A DNA stretch of 64,000 bases from an uncultured Atopobiaceae bacterium (GCA_944321515.1 CALULO010000004.1:124001-188000); one strand, 5' to 3'; shown: positions 7,675-17,531, counted from the first letter of the stretch. Translations and numbers: made by a program. The notes: a model not told the origin generated them from the sequence alone.

Positions 7675-9475
7675 GGTCCTCCTCCCCTCTTGTCTGGGAA
7701 TCTGCGATGGCACGGTAGGTGGGACAGTCCCCCATAAGCTTGTCATGGGTCCCAAGCCCCACGACCTCGCCCTCGTTGAGGACGACGATCTGGTCGGCGT
7801 CACGGATGGTGCTCACGCGCTGAGCGATGATCAGCGTCGCAGCGTCGGCGAGCTCGGGGGCGAGCGCGTGGCGTAGCGCGGCATCGGTCTTGTAGTCAAG
7901 CGCGGAGAACGAGTCGTCAAAGACGTAGAGGTCGGCGTGGCGCACAAGCACACGCGCAATGGCAAGGCGCTGCCGCTGACCCCCGGAGAAGTTCGTGCCG
8001 CCCTGCGCCACGTGCGTCCCCAGGCCGTCGGCGAGGTCGTGCACAAAGCCGCCCTGGGCCACCTCGAGCGCGTGCCAGAGTCGCTCGTCGGAAGCGTGGG
8101 CGTCCCCGTGGCGGAGGTTCTCGGCGACGGTGCCCGAGAAGAGCCACGCCTTCTGCGGCACGTACGCAATGCGTGAGCGCAAATCATCCTGCGCGAGCCG
8201 ACGAACGTCCACCCCCTCGAAGGTGAGGCTGCCACCCGTGACGTCGTTGAAGCGCAGCAGGAGCTTGGCGACCGTCGACTTTCCCGAGCCCGTGTTCCCT
8301 ATGATTGCCGTAGTCTGGCCACGTCGCAGCGCGAAGCTGATGTCGTGCAGGGTGTCCTCGTCCGCGTCCGAGAAGCGCAGGCTCACGTGGTCGAAGCGCG
8401 CCACCTCGGCGCCCCCCTCGCCGCGCGCGGCTCCGCCCTCCGCCGTGAGCTCGTTGGGCACGAGCTCGATGGGACCTGCCGGGTCAGAGATCTCCGGCTC
8501 TGTATCCAGCACCGACGCCGCCCGTGTGAGGCAGGCCAGGGCTCTCGGCACCTGGAGGATGGCGAACTGCGCCATCATGAGAAACATCATGATGAGCATC
8601 GCGTACTCAACAAGGGCGGAGATGGAGCCTATCTGCATGGCGTGGGCGCCCACGCGGTCAGCGCCCACCCACATGATGGCCGCCTCGACGGCGTTCATGA
8701 GGAAGAACGTCATAGAGTCCGTGACCGCAAAGACCATGTTCACGCGGATGGCGTTTGAGGCGTAGTCGGAGAAGGTCTCGTCCAAGCGCCCCTGCTCGCG
8801 ACGCTCTTTTCCAAAAGCTCGAATTACCCGCACGCCCGTGATGGACTCGCGCAACCGAGTGTTCATGTTGTCGATGTAGCCCTGGAGACGCATGAAGATG
8901 GGTGCCGACTTTGCCACAGCGACAACGCAGAGGGCCATGACCGCGACGGTCACGGCCAGAAGCACCCAGCCCATCACCAGGTCGGTGGAAAACGCCAGTC
9001 CCACCGAGATAACGCACATGAGGGGCACGGGGAAGATCATGAGGATGGACATGAGCAGCGTCTGCTGGACGACGTTGGCATCCGAGAGCGTACGCGTAAT
9101 CATGGAGCCGGTGCCGAATGCGTTAAAGTCGGAGCCGGAGAACGCAAGGGAGGATTCGTAGACCCGCAGGCGCAGGTCGCGGCCAACCTTTGCGCAGAGC
9201 CTCGAGGAGAGAAACACCGAGGAGATGTAACCCCCCGAGCCCACGAGGGCGGCAACGAGCATGGCGGCACCGTGACCCATGAGGGCGCTCATGTCCCGTG
9301 AGCCCACGGCTACGTTGACCATGGCGGAGAGCTGCGTGGGGATGAACAGCATGCCGGTCATGTCACAGACCAACGTGACGCAGGTCAGCGCAACAAGGCC
9401 CTTATACGGCACGATCAGACTCAGCAACAGGCGAGCTGAGGCACGCTTGCTGTAGTCACGGGTCCTCCCGCTCAC
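7667..9475 (-). CDS. ABC exporter half-transporter, subunit 1 (degenerate ATP site)
   Basis: A 602-residue permease-ATPase fusion with transmembrane helices in the first ~310 residues, Walker A GNTGSGKST (about residue 391) and signature FSGGQRQRL. The Walker B is YVFDDSFSALD, where the catalytic glutamate is aspartate, the hallmark of the degenerate half-site in heterodimeric exporters. The start is GTG at 9475, after GGGGAGGGCCC. It is first of a two-gene operon with the 5803-7674 subunit. Confidence 0.9.
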   Translation of the reverse strand: MSGRTRDYSKRASARLLLSLIVPYKGLVALTCVTLVCDMTGMLFIPTQLSAMVNVAVGSRDMSALMGHGAAMLVAALVGSGGYISSVFLSSRLCAKVGRDLRLRVYESSLAFSGSDFNAFGTGSMITRTLSDANVVQQTLLMSILMIFPVPLMCVISVGLAFSTDLVMGWVLLAVTVAVMALCVVAVAKSAPIFMRLQGYIDNMNTRLRESITGVRVIRAFGKERREQGRLDETFSDYASNAIRVNMVFAVTDSMTFFLMNAVEAAIMWVGADRVGAHAMQIGSISALVEYAMLIMMFLMMAQFAILQVPRALACLTRAASVLDTEPEISDPAGPIELVPNELTAEGGAARGEGGAEVARFDHVSLRFSDADEDTLHDISFALRRGQTTAIIGNTGSGKSTVAKLLLRFNDVTGGSLTFEGVDVRRLAQDDLRSRIAYVPQKAWLFSGTVAENLRHGDAHASDERLWHALEVAQGGFVHDLADGLGTHVAQGGTNFSGGQRQRLAIARVLVRHADLYVFDDSFSALDYKTDAALRHALAPELADAATLIIAQRVSTIRDADQIVVLNEGEVVGLGTHDKLMGDCPTYRAIADSQTRGEEDHG

Positions 9476-9561
9476 GGGCCCTCCCCTCTCTCGCTATAGA
9501 TGGGCGTTGAGCGGGGAACATAACACGCTTGAAGACCGGGAGTCAAGGGGGCGGACCCAGG

Positions 9562-10674
9562 TTATGCCTCGGAGCGCTCCTCGGGGATGAGGGCACGCTT
9601 CGCGCGCCTGAGAACGCGGACGGGGCCCTCTGCGACGAGCGTGCGGACCGCCTCCTTGGCCAGGTGCCTTGCCCACGGCAGGTACGAGAACTTCCGGGGC
9701 CCCTCCCCCATCACGTCAAAGAAGAAGCTCTTTCTGTGGGGCGCGAGGTCTGGAATGCGTGCAACCAAGCCAGGGTCCATCTTCGAAAAGACCTCGCGCG
9801 TCTTCCGCTGCACAACCTCGTTTTCCCAGCCGTCATCATGAATTGCCCCGAAGGTATAGTTGAAGCCCCTGATGTAATGGGCGGCAACCACACGCTCATC
9901 CGTGACCCCAATCCGCTCAATAACCGCGAGCATATCCAGCCAGCGGTCAAAGGGGCGTGCGACAAGCTCGTCCGTGGCGTGGTTGAGCGTCGACCCCGGC
10001 AGATCGCAGCGATAGTTGTAGAAGGGCTTGTCCAGATAGATGATGGCCCGCGCCTGGCACATAGTCTCAACGAGGAAGGGGTTGTCCGCCCAGCCAGCTC
10101 CCGGGTACTCGATGAATCGGATGTGGTGCTCGTTCAGGAAGTCCCTGCGGTAGATTGCCGACCATATGGAGGGGTGAAGCTCAATCAGAATGGGGTTCTC
10201 CCCCAGAGTGAAGGGTCGACGGCTCGTCTTGAGACGGCCCTTGAGCAGGCTGGGGCGCGGCTCCTGCCTCTCAGGGTCATCCCAGTTGTTGATGTCGGTC
10301 CACGGGGTCTTGACTACGTCAATCCGCTCTTGGAAGCCCCCCGCAAATGTGAGCATCTCCTCGTACATACCGGGGTCAATCCAGTCATCCGGCTCGATGA
10401 TAGAGATCCACTCTCCCTGGGCCATGTCTATGCCCCGGTTGCAGCCCTGGCCATACCCGCCGTTCTCCTTGTCGACAATCTTGACGCGGGAATCTCGCGC
10501 GGCGTGAGCCTCGATGATCTTCAGGGAGCCGTCGGTGCTGCCGTCGTTGATGCAGATGATCTCAAGGCGTCGATATGACTGACCCTCGATGCTGGCAAGG
10601 CACTGGTCGAGGTAAGTCTCGGCGTTATAGATGGGGACTATGACGGAAACGAGCGCCTGGGCATCTTCGCGCAT
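9562..10674 (-). CDS. Family 2 glycosyltransferase
   Basis: A 370-residue GT-A enzyme, likely cytoplasmic and adding a sugar to a lipid-linked glycan. It starts VSVIVPIYNAETYLDQCL, followed by CINDGSTDGSL and IIEPDDWIDPGMYEE, which carry the acidic residues for nucleotide-sugar/metal binding. The ATG at 10674 has AAGGAG at 7-nt spacing; an upstream in-frame TTG (10680) is too close to the Shine-Dalgarno. It stands alone between the ABC operon and cspA. Confidence 0.88.
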   Translation of the reverse strand: MREDAQALVSVIVPIYNAETYLDQCLASIEGQSYRRLEIICINDGSTDGSLKIIEAHAARDSRVKIVDKENGGYGQGCNRGIDMAQGEWISIIEPDDWIDPGMYEEMLTFAGGFQERIDVVKTPWTDINNWDDPERQEPRPSLLKGRLKTSRRPFTLGENPILIELHPSIWSAIYRRDFLNEHHIRFIEYPGAGWADNPFLVETMCQARAIIYLDKPFYNYRCDLPGSTLNHATDELVARPFDRWLDMLAVIERIGVTDERVVAAHYIRGFNYTFGAIHDDGWENEVVQRKTREVFSKMDPGLVARIPDLAPHRKSFFFDVMGEGPRKFSYLPWARHLAKEAVRTLVAEGPVRVLRRAKRALIPEERSEA

Positions 10675-10788
10675 TCGCAAACTCCTTGTGTGGTTCTGGC
10701 CAAAAGCGCTTCCATCATATCCAACAAGCGCCGGAGAAGCGCAAAAGCTAACAAGTTCTTCAGCGTGCAGACAAAGCCTAAAGCGGAC

Positions 10789-10816
10789 AAAAAAGGACCC
10801 GCCGGAGCGGGTCCCT
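10789..10816 (-). terminator. Intrinsic terminator of cspA
   Basis: On the minus strand GGACCCGCTCCGGCGGGTCC is followed by TTTTTTG, shortly after the cspA stop at 10839. Confidence 0.88.
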
Positions 10817-10838
10817 CAGCTCACTTATGCAGTAAAGC

Positions 10839-11042
10839 TTAGAGCTTGCGGACGTTGGAAGCCTGGAGCTTGCCGTTCTGGCCGGTAGTGATGTCGAACT
10901 CGACAGCCTGGCCCTCGTCCAGAGTCTTGAAGCCGTCCATCTGAATCTCGGAGTAGTGGACGAACAGGTCGTCACCGTCCTCACGAGAGATGAAGCCGTA
11001 GCCCTTGTCCGGATTGAACCACTTGACAGTACCCTGAGCCAT
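10839..11042 (-). CDS. cspA: Cold-shock protein (CspA family)
   Basis: A 67-residue single cold-shock domain: [21 protein letters not shown] with the RNP-1 motif KGYGFIS, then LFVHYSEI (RNP-2, with Tyr in place of the usual Phe after His). It binds single-stranded nucleic acid and acts as an RNA chaperone. The monocistronic context with its own terminator fits. A long untranslated leader typical of cold-shock genes is possible but was not resolved. Confidence 0.95.
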   Translation of the reverse strand: MAQGTVKWFNPDKGYGFISREDGDDLFVHYSEIQMDGFKTLDEGQAVEFDITTGQNGKLQASNVRKL

Positions 11043-11137
11043 TTCGTGCCTTTCTTTCTCTGCCCCGCAGGGCAAAAGCTGCGCTTGCGCGCGATACCCG
11101 TGACCGAAGCCACGAGGGATATGTTACCCCGAAACGA

Positions 11138-11169
11138 CGGCCCCAAACGCGACAATCCGTTTGGGGCCG
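11138..11169 (-). terminator. Probable terminator hairpin after the DUF4012 gene
   Basis: A perfect 12-bp stem CGGCCCCAAACG / CGTTTGGGGCCG with an 8-base loop lies 30 bp beyond the stop at 11200. The T-tract is poor (TCGTTTCG), so termination efficiency is uncertain. Confidence 0.6.
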
Positions 11170-11199
11170 ATTCCGTGCCGGTGGGGTCTGGGACAGATG

Positions 11200-13092
11200 C
11201 TACTGCTGCTGCATCAAGCTCTCCTGGGCCAGGGGCGTAGTGCGTACCGTCAGAGGCTCCGTGGCATCCGCAGAGACCGTCACCTTGTAGGTGAAGGTGG
11301 CCGTCTCCCCAGCGAGCAGGTGCGTCCGCATGCGGAGCACCTGAAGGCCGCTCAGAGTTGCCTCGGCAACACCATAATCCTCGAAGAGTGCACCGTCGCT
11401 CGTCTGGAAGTCAGTGATGGAACCCCCTGCGGGGGCATAGAAGAAGACGAAGTCGAGCATATCGGAGGCGTCTCGCTTATCACCATTATTTCCATAGACG
11501 TAGGTCGGCGCGCTCGCAGCCTCCTCGGGGGTGATGGTATTGGCAAGCGTGGTGGTCACGTCATAAGTGGTGGTGCCGTCCGGGTTCTTGACACCCTCGC
11601 CCACAACGGTGCTCGCTGAGGCATACCAGCTAATCTTGCTGTACGTATCATCGTTGAAGTAGACGCCAAGCACAGGCTTTGCGGGGTCCGTCTCAAGGCG
11701 TCCGGAAAGCCCCATGTCCACCATGAGGCTCTCCTCGTCCTCGTTGGCCATCCAGACCAAGAGCCTGCCATCCTTGCCTGACTGCTCGACCACGTCCATG
11801 AGGTCGGTCATCCCGGCGTTTCCGAGGTTGCTCATAATAGTCTCGAAGGCAAGGCTTGCCACGGACGAGAAGTAGGCGTCTTGAGCCTTGCCGTCATTGC
11901 CGAACTTCCAATAGGTGTCGCTCAGGAGGACCTTCGCCGCGTTGGTGCCATCAACCGCCTCACCGTCAGGAGCAGTGAAACCTCCAGTGAGGGCAAGTAG
12001 GCGCTGCAGGAAAACAGGGTCGATAGCGATAACGCCGTCGACGTTCCCCAAGCCCTCCTGGGCCCAGTAGTCCCGCGCAAGCTCGCCCACGCGCGTAAAG
12101 TCCGCCGTGCAGTTGACCTGTGCGGGGTCCGTGTTCATGTTCGTGGCTATTGCAGCGCGCTCCTCGTCGGTAATCTCCACCTCAAGGCCCTCGTCGTGCA
12201 GGATGGTTTGGAACTCACCCATGGAGATGACGCCATCCGTGACGGAGATGGTGCCCCAGGAGCCCGGGAGGCCGCCCGTGGCACGTAGCTCTGAGTTGTT
12301 CTGAGCGATGACGAGGTAGGTCCTGGTCTGCCCGTCAGCCCCAAGCATCTGGGGGAGCAGGTTGAGGATGGGCTCAATCTGGTCGACCATCCCCTTCGCC
12401 TCGTTCATGGGCTCCTGAACCTTGTCGAGCACCTCACGAAGCTGCGGGACATGAGCCTCTGGAAGCGACGAGACGGTATCGATGGAGCTTTGGATGACTG
12501 GAAGCGCATCGCTCAAAGAGCCCGAGATGGTGCGAATCAAGTCAACATTGACGGCACCGTCCTGGAGCAGGTCAGAAAGGCCCGTCCCAGACAAGCTGGT
12601 GGCAACGGGGACAAGAGCATCATTCACGAGATCAGAGGCAACGGTACCCAGCGTCTGCACCGAGCGCACGTCCTCGCCGACCACAGGTATTAGGGTCGCC
12701 GCCGTCCAAAGCGGGGAGCTCACCTCTACCTTGATGTCATTGGTGTTGCTGACAATCGTGTTGAGGGAGGTAGACAGGGCAGCCTCGTCACCGTTTTTAA
12801 GGCTTTCCTTGAGCGTTGAGGCCTGGGCCATGATGGCGGACGCACCGTCCTTTACGCTCATGGCAGAGCGATAGAGGAGAAAGCCGCACGTGCCTGCCGT
12901 AACAAGAAGGACAGCGAGAACCGCAGCAATGACGATTCCCACCGTACGCCCACGATGGCCTCCGCCCGTACCACCAGCGCGCCTGTTGATGCGTGCATTG
13001 GAATAATAGGCAGCGTTCGAGCGAGAGTAGCCGTGTGAAGCGGCTCTACGGTTCCTCTTTGGGTCATCCTTTGGCGCAAAGTGAGAGGCCAT
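11200..13092 (-). CDS. DUF4012-domain cell-surface protein
   Basis: A 630-residue protein with a basic cytoplasmic N-terminus (about 45 residues, rich in Arg/Asn/Gly), one transmembrane segment (VGIVIAAVLAVLLVTAGTCG, about residues 50-72), and a large extracytoplasmic part. The block YLVIAQNNSELRATGGLPGSWG is the hallmark of DUF4012 proteins of Actinobacteria, where they often accompany surface-polysaccharide genes. Function is not known; a relation to LCP-like wall-assembly proteins is speculation. It precedes two CWB2 wall hydrolases and glycan genes in a same-strand run. Confidence 0.85.
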   Translation of the reverse strand: MASHFAPKDDPKRNRRAASHGYSRSNAAYYSNARINRRAGGTGGGHRGRTVGIVIAAVLAVLLVTAGTCGFLLYRSAMSVKDGASAIMAQASTLKESLKNGDEAALSTSLNTIVSNTNDIKVEVSSPLWTAATLIPVVGEDVRSVQTLGTVASDLVNDALVPVATSLSGTGLSDLLQDGAVNVDLIRTISGSLSDALPVIQSSIDTVSSLPEAHVPQLREVLDKVQEPMNEAKGMVDQIEPILNLLPQMLGADGQTRTYLVIAQNNSELRATGGLPGSWGTISVTDGVISMGEFQTILHDEGLEVEITDEERAAIATNMNTDPAQVNCTADFTRVGELARDYWAQEGLGNVDGVIAIDPVFLQRLLALTGGFTAPDGEAVDGTNAAKVLLSDTYWKFGNDGKAQDAYFSSVASLAFETIMSNLGNAGMTDLMDVVEQSGKDGRLLVWMANEDEESLMVDMGLSGRLETDPAKPVLGVYFNDDTYSKISWYASASTVVGEGVKNPDGTTTYDVTTTLANTITPEEAASAPTYVYGNNGDKRDASDMLDFVFFYAPAGGSITDFQTSDGALFEDYGVAEATLSGLQVLRMRTHLLAGETATFTYKVTVSADATEPLTVRTTPLAQESLMQQQ

Positions 13093-13188
13093 CGAGAACT
13101 CCTCTTAATACTGGGCGGTCTACCGCACTACACTTCATTAGCCCTTCGATTTTAAACGTTCTGGCAGATGCTCGTCATAGGCACAAGC

Positions 13189-13233
13189 GCCGCCATCACC
13201 TTTCCCCAATGTGGGTGGGAGGGTGATGGCGGC
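13189..13233 (-). terminator. Hairpin after the CWB2/glucosaminidase gene
   Basis: A perfect 12-bp stem GCCGCCATCACC / GGTGATGGCGGC flanks a G/C-rich loop. It lies about 30 bp beyond the stop at 13265. The following bases (GCTTGTG) are a weak T-tract. Confidence 0.5.
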
Positions 13234-13264
13234 ACCATACCAAACACGCGCCTTCGAAACCAGC

Positions 13265-14836
13265 CTAGACGCTAGCCAACAGCTTGTTCATCGACGAGAC
13301 GATGGTCTGCCCGTAATCGGAGGCAGACGCCCACCTGCCGGAAAGATTCTCGATATAGGGGGCACAGCCACGCTTGACCAGACCGAATCGAACGTCGACA
13401 CATGCATTATTAAGCGGCAACGTAGATGCGTATGCCTTGAGATGCTGTACCTGCGCCCTTAGCCCCGTCCGAACGTCAGGGAAGGTGTTTGCGTCCGTCG
13501 GCTTTGAATCGACGGCCCCCAACCCAGCAAAGTTGCACTGGTCAACCTTGACATGACCCGTAAACCTAAGCCAGTTCGTCTCCTTCATAGCCTGGACAAA
13601 GACCATCTCCGCCCTAACGCCCTCGGCGTTGGCCTCCTGAACAAGGATGTTGCACCAATCGTCAATTGTGGGGGCACCCTTGCTTGAGTACACAGCCGCC
13701 GGATATGCCGAGGCGCCTACCACGGCCCGATAGTAGGAGGCAAGCTGTGCTGAAGTCACCTTGCTGGCCCCCATGATCGGGGTACCGGCGGAATAAGTAA
13801 GACCGAAGTAGTTGCACAGCGAGGAGCGCACAGAGGCGGAAAACACGTTGGTTCCGCCAAAGAACTTAAGCCCGGTCTTCACAAGGCTGAACGGGAGGTT
13901 CTTTGCAACGCTCAGGAGGTTTCCTTCAGTGGCGAGTATCAGGACCGACCTGGCCCTACCTTGAACGGCCCCTCCTCCAAGCGCGTCGTACGGCGCCTCG
14001 CCTGAGGCGAAGGCGACTCCATCCCAGGTGAAGCCACAAGAGCCAACAGCATACGTAGCGATATCCAAACTCGTCTCGTAGCGTGTATTGCCCCATATGC
14101 GCCTAGCAATCCCACCGTTAGCCTGTGCCACTGCGCTTACCTGTGCGTACCCCGAGTCAGACACAACGGCCGAACCACCCAGGACAACATACTCTTTTGC
14201 CTTGAGGCCCTGAAGAGCGGCGGTCTCCTGCGCGGAAAGCTGTCCGGACCCGTCCACAAAGAATACGGGAGCCTTAAGTGCATAGAGCAGCGGCGAGGCC
14301 GCCAGCACGTCGGCGAAGGATTCCCCGGAAGCAATAAAAGCCTTGCCATTCGTGAAGAAGCCCTTGCTTTTTCCGAATTCAAGAATCTTGAGCTGCGTCT
14401 CATACCTTGTTTGACCGCCAAGGCGAGTAACACTTCCAAGCTGAGCCAATTGGCTTTGGGCAGCCTCGCTGACAGCGCTTGTCCCACCGAGGACCAGGAT
14501 GTTCTTGGCACCCATCTGGGAGATGGTATTGAGCGTCACTTGAGGCACCTGGGCAACATATGTCAGAAGAATGGGGCAATCGAGCGCGCCGGCCAAACTA
14601 GCGGCCGCCAAGGCGTCAACGTAGTTCTCGCCCGATGCCACAATCACCCATTGTGAGCTTGGATGAGTGTATAACGCCTGCTCCGCAGCCGTCTCATAAC
14701 GAGTCGCCCCACCAAGCTCGACTACGGACCCTACGACGCCTGCCCATGCTCTCATTGGAACGAGGCCCAGCGTGAGAACTATGGCTAGCAGCGCCGTAAG
14801 CAGACATGAGACATGTCGCCTTTGAGCGTGAATCAT
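13265..14836 (-). CDS. Secreted CWB2-repeat protein with C-terminal glucosaminidase-type domain
   Basis: A 523-residue exported protein. A signal peptide (HVSCLLTALLAIVLTLGLVPMRAWA) is followed by three CWB2 repeats (about 35-335), each with the RLGGxTRYET, VIVASGExxxDALAA and VLGGTSAVS pattern; this module binds secondary wall polymers in Gram-positives. Residues about 375-523 (ILVQEANAEGVRAEMVFVQAMKETNW...FAGLGA) match the mannosyl-glycoprotein endo-beta-N-acetylglucosaminidase fold, with the catalytic Glu expected in the MKETNW stretch. It is likely a peptidoglycan hydrolase held on the wall. It is adjacent to a paralogous CWB2-amidase gene. Confidence 0.88.
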   Translation of the reverse strand: MIHAQRRHVSCLLTALLAIVLTLGLVPMRAWAGVVGSVVELGGATRYETAAEQALYTHPSSQWVIVASGENYVDALAAASLAGALDCPILLTYVAQVPQVTLNTISQMGAKNILVLGGTSAVSEAAQSQLAQLGSVTRLGGQTRYETQLKILEFGKSKGFFTNGKAFIASGESFADVLAASPLLYALKAPVFFVDGSGQLSAQETAALQGLKAKEYVVLGGSAVVSDSGYAQVSAVAQANGGIARRIWGNTRYETSLDIATYAVGSCGFTWDGVAFASGEAPYDALGGGAVQGRARSVLILATEGNLLSVAKNLPFSLVKTGLKFFGGTNVFSASVRSSLCNYFGLTYSAGTPIMGASKVTSAQLASYYRAVVGASAYPAAVYSSKGAPTIDDWCNILVQEANAEGVRAEMVFVQAMKETNWLRFTGHVKVDQCNFAGLGAVDSKPTDANTFPDVRTGLRAQVQHLKAYASTLPLNNACVDVRFGLVKRGCAPYIENLSGRWASASDYGQTIVSSMNKLLASV

Positions 14837-14869
14837 ATTTCGCTTAAACCCTTCAACTAGAGCCGTCTT

Positions 14870-16543
14870 TTAGTACTTCACGTTAATGATTCCGTCAGCA
14901 ATTGCAGACGCAACCTGATCGCGGCAGGAGTTATACCTATTGATATCACTCCGGTTGTCAATGAAGCAAATCTCGAGCAATGTGGCAGGAACGCGTCCAC
15001 CACAAACAGCCCATTGAGCGTCCATCTGCCCTCTATCTCTCAATCCAAGAGCTTTCGTCAAGCGCGGGTGGATAGCATCCTGAAGCTGAGCAGAGCCATA
15101 CGCCGCATTATAAGTGTGAATGTAGCTCTCGGTTCCAGACCCACCGGCAGCATTGAAGTGGATAGACACAAGGTAGGCCGCCCCCTTGTTGAGGGCCTCG
15201 GCATTGTGAAGCTTGTACTCCCCGTTGTTTGAGTTCACGTACACCTGAACGCCCCGGCTCCTAAGCTGATTGGCAACACGATTGGCCAAGTCGTTTGTCA
15301 AGTCGTGCTCGCGGTACCCACATCCCGAAGCTCCGCCATCGTATACGCCATTGTTAAGCTGACCATGTCCGGCGTCGATGTACACAAGGAAGTTCTCAAT
15401 GTCGTAGATTGAATACCCCGCACAGAGGGCGAGACGAGCCTTGTATGCTCCAGAGAAGACGTCATTGCCTCCGAAGAACTTGATTGAGGCGGGCTTTGAG
15501 CAGGGCAGCGTCGGCCGTGACTGGAAATTGGCCGAACTGTCATACCTCAAGATGAGAACGGAGTTCGTCTTGCCCTGGGCGGCACCGCCGCCAAGGGCGT
15601 CATATGGGACGGTCCCCGATGCAATGGCCATCCCGTTCCACGTCATTCCCTTATATTTTGTTGCATATTGGGCGATGAGGTCCGAGGTCTCGTAACGCGT
15701 GGGACCACCCAGACGGGTCACAGAGCCCCTCTGCTTGAGCTGGGAGTCAACGGTCTGAGAAACCACGCTGGTCCCGCCGGTGATGATGAAGGACGAAATT
15801 TTCGAATCGGACTTAATCGCACTGAGCTGACTTGACGGAAGAGTCTTCGAGGCATCGACAAAGAACACCGGCGCCTTCAGCTTAAAGCTGAGGGGAGAGA
15901 CCGCAAGGGCGTCAGCAAAATCCTCACCATAGGCAACAACCGCCGTGTTCCCCCAGAGCTTGTTCTTTACACCATATTGATAGATGAGTGCCTGAGTATC
16001 GTAGCGCGTAGCACCCGCCAGCCGTGTGGTATCTGGGACAAGACGCTTAATGGCCGATTCAACTGACGCCGAGATTACGTCAGTGCCGCCAAGGACAATG
16101 GCGTGCGAGGCACCAAGGGCCTTGATCTCGTTACTAATCGCGGCAGGAAGGCTGTCCTTGCCCGTAAGAAGAATAGGACAGTCGAGAGCGCCCGCAAGAC
16201 CGCCGGAGGCAATCGAGTCGGCATAGCTCTCCCCGCTTGCGATAATCACCCACGAGGAGCCATTCGGCCATGCCTCTTGCGCCTGCAGGGCCGAGGTGTC
16301 GTACCGAAGCGCGCCGCCCACCGTCCTGACAGCCTTTGAGTTACTCGAGAGCACCGAGGGCACGTATGGGTCAACGTAGGTCTCCGTATCAATGAGCCCC
16401 TCCTCCTCGGCAGCCTCGACCTCCTCCTGCGTAAGCATTGTCTGGTCACCCTCGACCGTTGCGAACGCAACGCTAGGAAGGAGGGCTACCGCGCAAATAA
16501 TCGCCGCGAGCACCGCTAAAAGCGTCTGATTTCGCTTAACCAA
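14870..16543 (-). CDS. Secreted CWB2-repeat N-acetylmuramoyl-L-alanine amidase
   Basis: A 557-residue protein with a signal peptide (LAVLAAIICAVALLPSVAFA), an acidic linker, three CWB2 wall-binding repeats (about 75-370) and an Amidase_3 domain (about 385-557). Zinc ligands are visible as DAGHG, the Glu of YREHDL and SIHFNA; the catalytic Glu is in LLEICFID. It should cleave the MurNAc-L-Ala bond of peptidoglycan. It sits 33 bp upstream of the CWB2/glucosaminidase gene on the same strand, probably co-transcribed, giving a pair of hydrolases with complementary bond specificity. Confidence 0.92.
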   Translation of the reverse strand: MVKRNQTLLAVLAAIICAVALLPSVAFATVEGDQTMLTQEEVEAAEEEGLIDTETYVDPYVPSVLSSNSKAVRTVGGALRYDTSALQAQEAWPNGSSWVIIASGESYADSIASGGLAGALDCPILLTGKDSLPAAISNEIKALGASHAIVLGGTDVISASVESAIKRLVPDTTRLAGATRYDTQALIYQYGVKNKLWGNTAVVAYGEDFADALAVSPLSFKLKAPVFFVDASKTLPSSQLSAIKSDSKISSFIITGGTSVVSQTVDSQLKQRGSVTRLGGPTRYETSDLIAQYATKYKGMTWNGMAIASGTVPYDALGGGAAQGKTNSVLILRYDSSANFQSRPTLPCSKPASIKFFGGNDVFSGAYKARLALCAGYSIYDIENFLVYIDAGHGQLNNGVYDGGASGCGYREHDLTNDLANRVANQLRSRGVQVYVNSNNGEYKLHNAEALNKGAAYLVSIHFNAAGGSGTESYIHTYNAAYGSAQLQDAIHPRLTKALGLRDRGQMDAQWAVCGGRVPATLLEICFIDNRSDINRYNSCRDQVASAIADGIINVKY

Positions 16544-16592
16544 ATATGTTCACTCCCCGTCATTTGTGACGTCTTCACAAAACCGCTTTATT

Positions 16593-17531
16593 TTACAAGC
16601 CTGCCAGATTGTCGTCCTGAAGCAATTCGTCAATGTCGACAATTCCCAATTGCTTAGCACAATGGTCATATACCTTTAGCAGAGCCTCGTCATTACCACC
16701 CAGCTGATTGACTGACCAAAGCGAGGTTGTCTGGGTTCCTTCTATTGGGATAACCCCCTGCCAGCCCGGCGCGCTCACCGTTGGCCAGCCGGCAACGGCG
16801 GTCATAACCTTAAGCCAGACATCATCCGCCCTAGGGCATGTCTCCATGATGGCTCTGCCGTCAAAAGCCTCTTTCGGGAGACTACCCGGCGAAAATAGAA
16901 CCCCAGCACCGGATGTCGCGAAGAGGCGCATGCTCGGAACTCCACAGGCCTCTGGAAGGCGGTTTCCCACCTCCATGGTCCAGTCATTGTAGGGCAGGTG
17001 ATGGCCAGACCCATCAAAACGAACTAGGTGACATCTGATTGCCGGAACGGCATGAGGGAACCTACGATGAAGCTCGAGAAGCTCACCGACGAGCGTGTTC
17101 CTACATTCAATGTCATCATCAACGGTGATAATCAAAGACTGTGGAAAATCGCTAAAGGCGAAAAAATACTTCTTATGTGATCCCAGGTTCCCGCTCACCC
17201 ACCTGATTTCGAAATCATGCCCTCTGCACGAAAGGAGCTCCGCCGGGAGATCGTCCTCGTGGTGTGGAAACTCCTCCTCAGAAAGGTAAAGCACGACGAG
17301 GTCTGGTAGGACCTTCTGGGCAAACAGAGAGCGGATGACCCTGTGAACGGTACGGATTCGTCCTGGGTACGAAGTCAGGCTAACCACGACATGCTCTCGC
17401 CGCCTGAGAAGACGCTTGATATGAGTACCTTCACGCCTTGCTTTGTTCTTAAGCAGGGCGAGGCGGCCTTTAGTATTTGAGATGCCGCTCAACTGCACAG
17501 GTCGTTCCCTCCGCTCTGGCATTCGCTTCAT
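16593..17531 (-). CDS. Putative glycosyltransferase (GT-A type)
   Basis: A 312-residue protein containing VVSLTSYPGRIRTVHRVIRSL and LIITVDDDIECRNTLV. The DDD acidic motif and the following GAGVLFSPGSLP / ADDVWLK blocks are typical of GT-A glycosyltransferases that act on surface glycans. No signal peptide or membrane segment is evident; the N-terminus is very basic (MKRMPERRERP...). It is divergent from ugd, with 44 bp between starts, so a shared regulatory region is likely. Confidence 0.72.
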   Translation of the reverse strand: MKRMPERRERPVQLSGISNTKGRLALLKNKARREGTHIKRLLRRREHVVVSLTSYPGRIRTVHRVIRSLFAQKVLPDLVVLYLSEEEFPHHEDDLPAELLSCRGHDFEIRWVSGNLGSHKKYFFAFSDFPQSLIITVDDDIECRNTLVGELLELHRRFPHAVPAIRCHLVRFDGSGHHLPYNDWTMEVGNRLPEACGVPSMRLFATSGAGVLFSPGSLPKEAFDGRAIMETCPRADDVWLKVMTAVAGWPTVSAPGWQGVIPIEGTQTTSLWSVNQLGGNDEALLKVYDHCAKQLGIVDIDELLQDDNLAGL

